From Ipomoea triloba (lineage: Eukaryota; Streptophyta; Magnoliopsida; Solanales; Convolvulaceae), in contig NC_044925.1 in the NCBI RefSeq assembly GCF_003576645.1, positions 11,597,990 through 11,661,989 on the forward strand: 64,000 nt of DNA. Direction: 5' to 3'. The notes beneath the pieces are model-generated. The model did not search any database. It had not been told where the DNA came from and saw only the letters and a program-made list of their open reading frames with translations. The translations under genes were made by a program, and so were the position numbers. Shown in pieces: positions 47,763 through 58,320 of the stretch (position 1 is the stretch's first letter; every line of letters begins with the position of its first letter).

Positions 47763-48688
47763 TCCTTAAATTCTCTTTTTAGAGAATTANCATATATATA
47801 TATATATATATATATATTCCTTAAATTCTCTTTTTAGAGAATTAATATATTTATATATATTTTTATTTAGTAACCAATTCCTACGATGTACTGCTGAGTT
47901 CTTATTTTTTCCAATTCGAGGATTATGGAAGTTTGATTCTACAAAACCAGTAAGCTTTATTTAGCCTAAATTATTCTTTACGCTTTATTATCTATATATC
48001 TTCTGTTATATTCATATATATGATTTAATGCTTGGTTAATTGTTGCAATAGGACCCATTGTTCAATTATCAAGTTATTAAATTGCTAGTCAGAACCTTGA
48101 ATCCGTAATTGTTTAAGTGTTTTGATGTTGTAGCAATTAGCACAATTTGATTATAACTGATTTTCAGTTTGTGTTATGGAGATATATAGTCTAGCTTAAA
48201 TGAACCGAGCTTATGAGTTTGTTGGCTAGGATTGGTAGTCTTTCTAATTCGATAATGCTGTTAGTAAATTAAATCCTAAGAGCTTGTTTAGGGTTGTTTA
48301 TTAGCTAGGGAAGTAATTAAAGAGCTTGTTTTAATTACCGACGAAGTAAGGAAAGACATGTTGTTAGAGCTTGTTAATAACCATAACCAATCTAGTAAAG
48401 AGTAAAGTTAATTTGCCTTGCATATCAATATCTGTCTTGTTAGAATTAAACTGATATTATGCCTTGGGTTGGATACTATTTGCCATTGACATTTATTTGA
48501 TAATTAATTGCTATTTGATATTATTTTCCATTTTATTGTTGTTATTTAAGTTTCGATTCTCATTTCATTATTTATTAAATCTATTACTAAAGATAAGTCT
48601 AACCAATCTCTGCGGGTACGACCTTACTCATCACTATTACAATTTATAAGAGTAAGTATTTATTATTTGTTGGTTTCGACACCCATCA
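47247..48688 (+). repeat. 3' LTR of the Athila-type element
   Basis: TGATAAGC...CCCATCA, 1442 bp as assembled. A 54-bp duplication (47736-47789 and 47791-47844) around a single N is absent from the 5' LTR; without it the LTR is 1387 bp. Confidence 0.9.
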
Positions 48689-48693
48689 GTACC

Positions 48694-48806
48694 GGTACTT
48701 GAGGCACATTTGGTTGCCCTCCTTGATTCTCCTCATTATGTTCCCCTTGCCTCGGGCTTTGTTGTGTGCTTGTTCCATTTGAGGATATTTGCCCCGGGTT
48801 GCTCAT
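48694..48806 (-). pseudogene. N-terminal part of the split gag (continues at 38466)
   Basis: A minus-strand ATG at 48806-48804 opens a Gly/Gln/Asn/Pro-rich frame that reads on, after removal of the nested element and one GTACC, into the gag at 38466. It sits 340 bp after the primer-binding site, as expected. Confidence 0.6.
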
Positions 48807-49142
48807 GTCTCAGGTCTCCATTTCAATTTCAAAGTTTTCAAACTCTTTGAGCCACCCGAGCAAAATCCTTTTGTCCCTCCTTATGTCCTTCAAAAGCTCT
48901 TGGTTAAGGGGAAGCAAGTTCACACTCCCCTTTGACTTTGTTTGCATAAACCAAGAAGACACCTAGCAACAAACACCAACAACACAAACTTGGAAGCACT
49001 TTGGTTGTGGGTTAGTTCAAATAAAACTTAAGGAAAAGTAAACAAAAATAAAAAAAAAATAAAAAAATAAAACTTGATTTCCTAAGGATTTACTAAGCTT
49101 AATGCTAGAAAATAAAGGTAAAAACTCAATACAACTAAATTT

Positions 49143-49169
49143 CCAATCCCCGGCAACAACGCCAAAAAG
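49143..49169 (-). promoter_or_regulatory. Primer-binding site of the minus-strand element
   Basis: On the minus strand TGGCGTTGTTGCCGGGGA follows the LTR end after five bases. Two mismatches to the tRNA-Asp type. Confidence 0.7.
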
Positions 49170-50520
49170 TGATGTTAGTGTAGTGGTGATATGAAAATGG
49201 GTGTGATATTGTCATTTTCCACTGAGTATTAGGGTTTATGGCACGTACAAAGCCGTTACCTAAACTCAATGCACCAAGGTCTCAGAATCCATAATGATCC
49301 AAGTAAATCATGATTGGTTTGGAGTTAAAACTATAATGTTTTTTTTTTTTGTATTTTGGATTAAAGGGAAAAAGAGATTAAAATCTAGGAGATAATTTAA
49401 TTGGGAAAGATGAGTTAAATTAGGTATATTGCTCTATTGATGCATTTGACACTTAGATTGGGGGAAGAACATTAACCCTAGGTTCTTGAGGCAAGCACTA
49501 AAAAATCCTAGTTTCCACAAGAATTAGAACAAGGGTTGCCCCATTCCCATGGTGTATCAACCCAAATTCCTTAAGAACAAAAGCTTTGTAAGCCACAATC
49601 TACCCCTATTTCCATAGAAGGAAAATTGGGTTTGTGATTGGGAAGGCTAAAGTCTTCCATCCTATTCCCATTGTGATGAAAGACATTCAAAAAACTAACA
49701 ACAATCACTGCGCAATAATTATTGAAAGATAGAATTAAAATCCAACTAAAACTCAATAACACTAAATGAGTGTTCATCCCCTTTATGCAATAATTACATG
49801 GCTAGGATCAATAGAAGCAATAAATACTAAATCTAACACATAAAAAGGACTACTCACTCATATTTAAGGTAAACATATCTATATCAAGCAAAGAAATCAT
49901 AAAAGTGCAATAAGAGTAAATAAGAGATGAAGAAGAGGAAATGGGAGTTTTACTATTAAATGGTGAAGAAGAGGAGTTGTAATCTACTCCAAATCCTTGA
50001 AATAAATGTTCCCAAGTGTTTCCAAGTATATATCTAAGCTAAACTAGGATAATAAATGTTATGGAAATGAGGAAAAGTAGTTCTAAGCTAGCTAGGGTTC
50101 GAACTTCGCACAAAATGCAGAAAAATAGCTTAAATACTGTGCAGAAACCAGAGCAAACGGCCTCCCACAGGGCCATGTACACGGTCGTGTGGTGTCGCTG
50201 CTGAGCAAATTGGCGACGGGTGCAAACGGCCTTGTACACGACCGTGTGTGAGACCAATTTTTCAGCTTTCTCTACCGCTTCGCGTTCCGCTGCCCCGATC
50301 TTCCTTGAGTGACATCTTGGCTTCCAAACTTGTTCCATTATGCTCCAAAAAGCCTCCTAATGACTTGTTGTGACCCATTTTTATCTAAGAACATCAAATC
50401 ACACAAACAAGTCATATAGATTCTACTCAAGTCAAAGCACTTTGTTAGCAAAATTGGTTAAAATGAGGGCTAAAAAGAGGTCAAGAATTAGATGTATAAC
50501 CTAGGGTTACAAAACCATCA
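49170..50520 (-). repeat. 5' LTR of the minus-strand gag-protease element (1351 bp)
   Basis: On the minus strand it starts TGATGGTTTTGTAACCC (at 50520) and ends CTAACATCA (at 49170). Homologous to 3009-4394 over most of its length (shared blocks such as ATATGAGTGAGTAGTC, AAAGGGGATGAACAC, TATGGAAATAGGGGTAG). It contains TACACGGTCGTGT and its reverse complement at 50160-50252. Confidence 0.85.
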
Positions 50521-51631
50521 CTGGCGCCGTCTATGGGGAGCGATACGAAAAGTCCTGTCTCTACCTTACAAATTTCATCGTGTACATTTCATAGCTTTCA
50601 ACAATTCGCAATAAGGAGTGCTTGTAAAAGAAGAGTGCGTCATGGATTGGGGAGCCGCTCGAATGGAATGAGCAATTGACGGAAGGAGCAGTTCGGTTTT
50701 TTCCCCAAAGATTTCAACAAGGCAGCATACCATTTTCACATATCATTTCACATGTGAAAAGGAATCAAGCTAGAAGGTAATTTATCATTTCAAGGCACAT
50801 TTACACATGAAAATTTTGGCCTCCAAGGCAATGCGTGGCAAGAAAAAAAAAAAGGGAAAAGTCGAGAGGTGCTTAGCTAGGGACAAAGCGTGTGGTCGAC
50901 TTGGTGTGTTTGATGGACTACTGAAACCACCCTGAAAGATAGACAATAACCACCCTGAAAGACGAGTGAGACCCTAGAAGATAGGTAAGGGTCGGGATGG
51001 ATCGTGAACCGCCCTGAAAAACGGGTGAGACCCTGAACGGCAGGTGAAAATGGACCTTGAAAGATGGGTGTGGCCATGAAAGACGGGCGAGAAGTGCCCT
51101 GAAAGAAGGGTGAGAACCTTACACCTTGAAATATGGGTGGGAATCGGGATCGATCTGTCATAGCCGAGGGAGTAGTCGACCATAGGAATATGGTCTGCTA
51201 GAAGCTGCTGATATAAAGGCAGTCGGTATCCAAAAATTTGGCATGCTAAAAGTCATCTCCATATACGCAGACGACCAGTTCTATCTTTTTTCTTATACGT
51301 GGAGGCATCTAAACATTTAGTGAGTAGCTTTAATTACCATTTCCATATACATTTATATTTGGCAATATCAGTGCGCGCATGCAATACGTGGCCATTAATA
51401 GGGGAAGGCATGTCAATTTTTTGGGCAATACATTATTTCAATTTCTATACACATTGATACATACATGCTAAATCTTGAATTACAACATGTGGCAACGCCT
51501 GGTGGGAGGTGGAATTTTTTCCATTACAGCATGCATAGAGAAGCGCTACTTTAGTGGATTTAGAAGGAAATTTTTAAATCCTCACTAGCCATTTCCTAGT
51601 ACAGTGCACCAAAAATTTATGGAAATGTGGT
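50521..51631 (+). mobile_element. Interior of the small non-autonomous LTR element (copy 1)
   Basis: It starts with the primer-site-like CTGGCGCCGTCTATGGGGAG and matches 52236-52510 for its first about 250 bp. There is no retroviral coding domain and it is only 1.1 kb, as in LARD/TRIM-type elements. It includes a degenerate tandem array. Confidence 0.65.
50926..51147. repeat. Degenerate CCCTGAAAGAYGGGTGAGA tandem array
   Basis: About ten variants of CCCTGAAAGACGGGTGAGA at irregular 19-30 bp spacing. It lies in the non-coding interior of the element; the minus-strand ORFs there (50877-51183) are the Phe/Gly/Ser-rich translation of the repeat. Confidence 0.7.
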
Positions 51632-52235
51632 TGATGGCTACCTAACATAAGTACCCCGTCGGTACCACCTATAAGCAGTAGGGCATGATACTTGGACTCG
51701 ACAGTCAACACTTGGGATGTGACTAGTCAGCTCCCTAACACCTTTCCATAACCCCAAATAATTACCCCATTATTACTCATTAGTTACCCCATTTATCTCC
51801 CATTATTAAATGAAATGTCACCATATTTTTTTGATACAAAACAAAGTGATGGAAAAGAAAGAATTCATCATTCATAAACCCTCCTAATTATCCATAACCC
51901 CCAACTTAACTACCCATAAAACACTATTAAAACCCCATTATTATAGAGAACATACACTACACATTCTACTCCTATAAGAGCTACGTGAAGGACAAGAGGG
52001 AGGGGATCCACATTTTCTCTAGACTAGAAAACAGAATGTAACATGTACAAATCACCTACAAAATAGTGAATTTCGGTTTAGCACCGTCTAAAAAGGCTCG
52101 TGATTTTTACCCTTTGTGTTTCCACGTTAAAATTATTGTATCTTTCTTTGCTTTTTCCTTTTTTGTTTATCTATCATGGATTCAATCGGTTGTGTTGGCC
52201 CACCGAGTGACTACTCCGGGGTCACAATACCATCA
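51632..52235 (+). repeat. LTR of the small non-autonomous element (copy 2, complete, 604 bp)
   Basis: TGATGGCTACC...AATACCATCA, TG...CA ends, followed at once by the primer-site-like CTGGCATCGTCCGTGGGGA. It defines the full LTR of which 34673-35165 is a truncated copy. Confidence 0.8.
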
Positions 52236-52510
52236 CTGGCATCGTCCGTGGGGAGTGATACGAAAAGTCGAGTCTCTACCTTGCAAATTTCATCGTGTAC
52301 ATTTCATAGCTTTCAACAGTTTGCAATAAAGAGTGCTTGTAAAAGAAGAGGGCGTCATGGATTGGAGAGCCGCTCGGATGGAAAGCAATCTGGTTTCTTC
52401 CCCAAAGATTTCAACAAGGGACCATACCACTTTCACATATCATTTCACCTGGAAAATGAATCAAACTGGAAGGTAATTTATCATTTCAAAGCACATGATG
52501 GATTTAATTA
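52236..52510 (+). mobile_element. Second copy of the small element's interior (partial)
   Basis: Matches 50521-50790 (TTTCATCGTGTACATTTCAT, GGATTGGAGAGCCGCTCG). An LTR sits between two interiors, so the locus holds a partial tandem copy. The 111-codon ORF across it has no domain. Confidence 0.65.
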
Positions 52511-52539
52511 ACCTAGGGGTCGAAATTAATAAACTTGCT

Positions 52540-52990
52540 AAATGAATGATAATGTGAATGAATAGGAAATAATTGGAAAAATGAGCATAGCAAGCCACGG
52601 AGACCAAATATTGTATTTAGTCGTAAGTGATGAGCTAGTACAAGGCAATGTAACGCTATTACACAAGTAGTTTAGGACAAAGAAGATAATCATGTCTTAA
52701 CAAGACAATAACAAGGCTATTTATACTTTCTAAACCCCCTAACCGCCCCTCTAACGCAGGAGAACGGTTATACATCCTCTTTGACCGCGCCCGCGTTGCG
52801 ACCAGATCCGCGACTCTAACTACCCCAGGCCCCCCAAGGCCGAGACCTTCAGCCGAGGTGTCAAACGGATTGGCCCGGGTCAAGCACGGGGCTCAACCTC
52901 GGGTTCGGGACCCTCTTGCGACTCTTACCCTGCTCCCCCGGGTCGGCTTGCTCCATTCATATTATATCCATCATGAGTCTCCCACTCTCC
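52540..52990 (-). repeat. LTR-like segment with GC-rich half and TATA box (minus strand)
   Basis: A GC-rich block (about 52735-52960, with CCCGGGTC-type motifs) is followed on the minus strand by AGTATAAATAGCC (near 52720), which looks like an LTR promoter. Ends were not determined. Confidence 0.35.
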
Positions 52991-53159
52991 GATCTGCGAA
53001 AAGTCATTAGCGAAGGAGAGTAGACATTCCGACCCGTCCCCCATACGTCCAAATATATTTACAACTCCCTTACGAAGCAACATACAAAATGCAGACGTAT
53101 CCCGAATTAGTCTATGTCCTGGCATAAAATACAACCTTATCACACATAGACTTCCCCTC

Positions 53160-53392
53160 CTACAAAATCTCTTCTAGACTTCTAGATATGGTAGAATTCC
53201 AAAAAATATACAACTCTTCATTATAAAAGCATAGAAAATCTCCCAAGTCACACCCATCAACATCCCATCACCTTTTCATCTTCCCAAAACCCCCTCCCAT
53301 CATCTTTTTCCTTTCCCAACACTCTTTTGAATTCCCAAAAAATGTGGTCAACCCCTTTTCCCCCTCTTCTCCTCTCTCTTCCTATTTAATCT
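53160..53392 (+). other. Promoter-like leader before the gap
   Basis: TTCATTATAAAAGCATAG near 53219 looks like a TATA box, followed by a C/T/A-rich leader without ORF. It may drive the gypsy-type fragment at 54393. Confidence 0.25.
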
Positions 53393-54375
53393 CCCCCCCC
53401 CCCCCCCCCCCCCCCCCNNNNNNNNNNNNNNNNNNNNNNNNNNNNNNNNNNNNNNNNNNNNNNNNNNNNNNNNNNNNNNNNNNNNNNNNNNNNNNNNNNN
53501 NNNNNNNNNNNNNNNNNNNNNNNNNNNNNNNNNNNNNNNNNNNNNNNNNNNNNNNNNNNNNNNNNNNNNNNNNNNNNNNNNNNNNNNNNNNNNNNNNNNN
53601 NNNNNNNNNNNNNNNNNNNNNNNNNNNNNNNNNNNNNNNNNNNNNNNNNNNNNNNNNNNNNNNNNNNNNNNNNNNNNNNNNNNNNNNNNNNNNNNNNNNN
53701 NNNNNNNNNNNNNNNNNNNNNNNNNNNNNNNNNNNNNNNNNNNNNNNNNNNNNNNNNNNNNNNNNNNNNNNNNNNNNNNNNNNNNNNNNNNNNNNNNNNN
53801 NNNNNNNNNNNNNNNNNNNNNNNNNNNNNNNNNNNNNNNNNNNNNNNNNNNNNNNNNNNNNNNNNNNNNNNNNNNNNNNNNNNNNNNNNNNNNNNNNNNN
53901 NNNNNNNNNNNNNNNNNNNNNNNNNNNNNNNNNNNNNNNNNNNNNNNNNNNNNNNNNNNNNNNNNNNNNNNNNNNNNNNNNNNNNNNNNNNNNNNNNNNN
54001 NNNNNNNNNNNNNNNNNNNNNNNNNNNNNNNNNNNNNNNNNNNNNNNNNNNNNNNNNNNNNNNNNNNNNNNNNNNNNNNNNNNNNNNNNNNNNNNNNNNN
54101 NNNNNNNNNNNNNNNNNNNNNNNNNNNNNNNNNNNNNNNNNNNNNNNNNNNNNNNNNNNNNNNNNNNNNNNNNNNNNNNNNNNNNNNNNNNNNNNNNNNN
54201 NNNNNNNNNNNNNNNNNNNNNNNNNNNNNNNNNNNNNNNNNNNNNNNNNNNNNNNNNNNNNNNNNNNNNNNNNNNNNNNNNNNNNNNNNNNNNNNNNNNN
54301 NNNNNNNNNNNNNNNNNNNNNNNNNNNNNNNNNNNNNNNNNNNNNNNNNNNNNNNNNNNNNNCCCCCCCCCCCCC
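53393..54375. other. Assembly gap (945 N) inside a poly-C tract
   Basis: C25 (53393-53417), N 53418-54362, C13 (54363-54375). Frames reported across the gap are meaningless. Confidence 0.98.
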
Positions 54376-54392
54376 TCCATTCCTTCTCCATT

Positions 54393-54840
54393 TTGACTCT
54401 TTGCATGCACTTTTCCTTCGATCTTGATATCCTATACTCCATAAGTGAAAGTGAGGTTTCTATGGATGGTGCCACCCCCAAGGGCGAGTACCCCCACCCC
54501 GACTCCGAGGTTCCCTTCATAAACAAGGACCCCATGAGTACCCGTCCTCTCCAAATTATTGCACCCGAACCAAGCATGAATTTTGACCCTTCCGTTGTAT
54601 ACTCTAACCTTAACTTGAATATCCTCTGATCTACCCTCTTAGGGCTCACACCCCGCCAACTAGAGAAGGCCAATGAAATAGTAGGACCGGGGGTAGATGT
54701 AGTGGTACCCTCCTCGGATGACAATGTAACTGAGCTCCCGAAGGGGCATTTCTTCGGTGTCCACACCCTCTCGTTGTCCTACGGTTTACGTTTTGTCCAC
54801 ACCCTCTCGTGGCAAATAATGTTTTTAAGGTAGTGTTATA
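54393..54840 (+). pseudogene. Gypsy-type transposon protein fragment
   Basis: After a TGA at 54627-54629 the same region continues with LTPRQLEKANEI and ELPKGHFFGVHTLSLSYGLRF-like sequence, the pattern of the plant 'putative gypsy type transposon' (Transposase_28-like) domain. It is followed by a duplicated TCCACACCCTCTCG and loss of frame. A relic only; domain naming is by eye. Confidence 0.4.
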
Positions 54841-54994
54841 TAACACGACACATGCTCCCTTTCATCCTTACTTGTTCCTGTTTCCTAAAAAGGTTGCCAG
54901 TCGACGTTGCTTACATTCTTCAACAGTTAAAAGCGTTATTTATACAGCAAATATCAACCTTTCGGCTCTATGGATCCTTCTGTCATACTCGATC

Positions 54995-55520
54995 TATCCA
55001 AGATTGCTGCCTTAGATGGGACAAGTTTTGGGCACAGAGAATGCTCATCCTCTTTGATCAACTAAATCTAACCTATGTGTTGTTCACTGATCCACCCAAA
55101 CCTACTCAACTTGTTATTCCTTTTCCTTGTCCTAGAGAGGTCAGCCCTGAACCATACTACACTTTTAGTCCTAGAGAGGTCAGCCCATACTATATTCCTG
55201 ATCAAGTACCAAGTGTAACTCCACTACAATTTATAGATGACAACATGGCAGCCTTAAGATACCTTTTATTACAAATGAATGACAAGTTGTTTGACATATA
55301 TGTCAAATAAGACCTGGCAAAAATTATTTGGGACATCTGGTAATGCTGAAAGTCAAAGCCTTAAAAATGATAAGAATAAAATGACTCCAAAAACATCCAA
55401 CAAGAATCACGACAACTTCAAAAGGAAGGAAAAAATCAAGAAACTCAAAGGATGTTGCTTTGTGTGAGGTAAGCAAAGACACCAAGCATACTAGTGCTAT
55501 CATTGCAAAGATAAAACTTG
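54995..55520 (+). pseudogene. Copia gag relic with broken zinc knuckle
   Basis: Contains DQLNLTYVLFTDPP, the acidic/Pro linker, MNDKLFDIYVK and a Lys-rich stretch before a knuckle in which the second Cys (TGA) and a later codon (TAG) are stops. All of this follows the layout of a common plant copia gag (UBN2). An internal deletion removes most of the core between 55310 and 55330. Confidence 0.6.
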
Positions 55521-55554
55521 TTAAAGGACAAAGTCGAACCAGTCAGAACATCAT

Positions 55555-55865
55555 ATCAACACATAAAGTACATTATATATTATTCTAAGTCATAAAATCA
55601 ATTATTCTAACCCATAAAATACATTATTCTAACTCATAAAATACGTCATTTTACCCCAAAAATTTTATTATTCTAAAACATATAAAGTACATTATTCAAA
55701 CACAAAGTACATTATTCTAACTCATAAAATATATTATCTTATCCCAGAATGTTAATTATTCTAACACATGCGCAAAAATAAAGAATTTTTTTTAAACTTC
55801 AAAACGCAGTCTTTTTGGACCGTGGTCCACACAGCTATGTGGATCACGATCCACACAATAATTTG
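55555..55865. mobile_element. GGTCCACACA-family MITE (copy 4) with tandem interior
   Basis: The right end GGACCGTGGTCCACACAGCT...CACGATCCACACAATAATT (about 55818-55863) matches the family. The interior is a run of CATAAARTACATTATTCTAAC-like units about 22-28 bp long. The left end is degenerate. Confidence 0.5.
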
Positions 55866-56134
55866 CCTTGCAGCAAGCCAGACTCACAGGTTGAAGCGGT
55901 TGGGTCCATTAGACCCACATTTTCGCAGGCCATATTTTTTATGGCCTTAACTCGTCCCATAGTGAGATAGGTGTGAGCCACCTCATAGGTTTCGATCAAT
56001 TTTGACATCCCTATATTTAAGCATTGAGCTTCTGTATGATGTTTAATAATAAACTTATTTAATATTTTCCGTATATGTGTATTAATTGAATTATTATTTA
56101 TCTATTTTAAAGGATTGTAATAGTTAGATGGAGG
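55866..56134. other. Spacer
   Basis: No feature recognised. Confidence 0.35.
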
Positions 56135-56143
56135 CAATATTAA

Positions 56144-56571
56144 GAGTTTATTATCGAAATGGTCCCTCGACTATTGCGAAATTACCAATTTGGTCCTCGA
56201 CAATTTTTCGTGCCCAATTAAGTCCCTCGACTTTGAAAATTTCAACCAATTTGGTCCTCCGTTTATTTTGCCGTTAAACATACGTTAAATAGGGACCAAA
56301 TTGGTAATTTTGCTATAGTCAAGGGACCAAATTGGTAATTAATTTTCACTAAAATGGTCCTTTGACTATAGCAAAATTACCAATTTGGTCCCTTGAGTAT
56401 AACAAAATTACCAATTTGGTCCTGATTTTAATGAATGTTTAACGGTAAAATAAACGGAGACCGAATTGGTAAAAATTTTCAAAGTCGAGGGACTTAATTG
56501 GGCACGAAAAATTGTCGAGGATCAAATTGGTAATTTTGCAATAGTTGAGGGACCATTTCGGTAATAAACTC
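56144..56571. mobile_element. Mutator-type MITE (428 bp), TSD CAATATTAA
   Basis: GAGTTTATTATCGAAATGG at the left matches the complement of CCATTTCGGTAATAAACTC at the right. Arms extend about 200 bp with the ACCAATTTGGTC(C) motif many times. A perfect 9-bp duplication, CAATATTAA, lies at 56135-56143 and 56572-56580. Confidence 0.85.
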
Positions 56572-56938
56572 CAATATTAAATAGGATATTTAAGATCATG
56601 GGTTTGAATTTTTAGTTGACGTAAAAATAAAAAAAAAATTAACTTCAATAAAAAAAATAATAATAATAATAATGAGTCCCTTCTAGCATTGGGCCATGGG
56701 AGAGGCCGCCGGGCCTGACCCTATAATTTAAAACGCAACATGAATTGGACTGGGATGATATCTATGCCTCACTCAAGTCTTCCTTACTAGTTTATTCTAA
56801 TGCAAATTAGGACTACATTATTTCCTGAACTAGATTACATTGGGCCTAAGGCCTAGCTCGGGTTCCTCATTTCGTATTTTCATTAGTACTCTAGCCCAAT
56901 ATCATAATTATGACAAGTTATGCTATGAACCCAAGTTG

Positions 56939-57848
56939 ACCTTGCAAGGTGGACCCAGGTCTATGTTTACAAATGAGTCATTTCCATTTTTGGTCCTACT
57001 GTTATTGGGGTATTGTCAATTTTAGTCCACTTCATTAATTTTTGCCACATTGCGGCTAGTCGTATTTAGTCCTTTCCACTTTTAGTCCACCGTTAAAATT
57101 TTCATCAAATGACTGTCCAAAACAACGGTATTTTTGTTTTTTCATGCTTTGGTTATCTTCTTGACCATTTGCAGTGATTTTTCTTACACATTTTCATACA
57201 ATGAAGAGGTTCGGCGAAAGCCATGTGAGCCACATTACAAAGCTATGGCTTTCGCCGGACCACTTTATTAGATGAAAATGTGCAAGGAAAACCACTGCAA
57301 ATGGTAAAGGAGATGATCAAAACATGAAAACACCAAAATACCCCTATTTTGGACGGTTATTTGATGAAAATTTTAACGGTAGACTAAAAGTGGCAAAGAC
57401 TAAATAAGACTGACCGCAATGTGGCAAAAATTAATGAGGTGAACTAAAATTGGCAATGTTCCAATAACAGTAGGACCAAAAATGAAAATGACTCTTCACA
57501 ATTTTAGATCTCAGAATTACATTATTCAATATTTACAACTTTTAAACTCTATATTCACAATTCTGTTATATATATTTAAAAATTGTATTATATTGTTGAA
57601 CATAGAGTTTTGGTACTGTGAATATAGAGTTTTAATATTGTGAATAGATTTATAAAATTGTGAACATAGAGTTATGAAATTGTGAACGTAGAGTTATGAA
57701 ATTGTAAACATAAAATTATGAAATTGTAAACATGACGTTATAAAACTGTTAACATGGAGTTATAAAATTGTGAACATGAAGTAATGAAATTATGAAAACA
57801 GAATTATGAAGTTGTGAACATAAACTCGTTTCCACCTTGCAAGATGGA
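56939..57848. mobile_element. MITE with GAACATAGAGTTATGAAATTGT repeats, hosting a nested MITE
   Basis: Ends ACCTTGCAAGGTGGACCC (56939) and the complement of GTTTCCACCTTGCAAGATGG (57828-57847) pair. The inside right half is a degenerate 22-25 bp tandem array (about 57590-57825). The left part is interrupted by 56975-57494. Confidence 0.5.
56975..57494. mobile_element. Mutator-type MITE (520 bp), nested
   Basis: GAGTCATTTCCATTTTTGGT at the left pairs with the complement of ACCAAAAATGAAAATGACTC at the right; the arms are about 200 bp. Flanks TTTACAAAT and TTCACAATT are a 7/9 match, a probable decayed 9-bp TSD. Confidence 0.75.
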
Positions 57849-57958
57849 CACGCGTTCATGGCATAACAATTGCATAATTATCCCAAGTCAATGAAAATCC
57901 TGCACTCAAGTATAATCGCACTTGAGTTAACACCACAAATGAGGAAAATTATATGGTG

Positions 57959-58320
57959 GACCAGGTCCTCAATCTAAGTATGGATCATAGTCTAATACAC
58001 AGAATTTGATTTAATAATGCACATAATTCATGTTCATAATATTACATAAATATAAACACGATATAATGAATATGAATTTTATGCATTATAAACATGAATC
58101 TTATGCATTATGAACATGAATTATGTGTATTATGTTAAGTGCTTATGTGCCCTCAGTTATATAATTCACAGAATTTATATTCATAATGCACAGAATTCAT
58201 GTTCATAATGCACAGAATTCATGTTCATTATATCGTGTTTATGTGTGTGTATTATGAACATGAATTATGTACATTACGAATATGAATTATGTGTATTATA
58301 TAACTGAGTGGATCCTGGTC
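57959..58320. mobile_element. Palindromic MITE with AATTCATGTTCATAAT repeats
   Basis: GGACCAGGTCCTCA at the left pairs with TGGATCCTGGTC at the right; the arms share CACGATATAATGAA and AATACACA blocks in inverse order. The interior repeats GCACAGAATTCATGTTCATA. Confidence 0.5.

Larger units (their letters stand above)
38467..48693 (+). mobile_element. Complete Athila-type Ty3/gypsy element, TSD GTACC
   Basis: LTRs at 38472-39950 and 47247-48688 are flanked by GTACC (38467-38471, 48689-48693). A tRNA-Asp-type primer site, one long gag-pol frame and a hairpin-preceded polypurine tract lie between. The gag frame of the host element resumes exactly across the insertion. By eye about 7 substitutions separate the LTRs over 1387 shared positions (near 0.5%), so insertion was recent; an age depends on an assumed mutation rate. 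There is no env-like or extra ORF in the 1.7 kb 3' region, unlike the element at window start. Confidence 0.92.

Noticed and set aside
52176..52511. 111-codon ORF across an LTR/interior border
   Set aside because: Crosses the primer site of a non-coding element, is not kept in the sister copy at 50521, and has no domain.
53344..54766. Three long ORFs (342-472 codons) spanning the N run
   Set aside because: They consist of translated N and poly-C; no real coding content.
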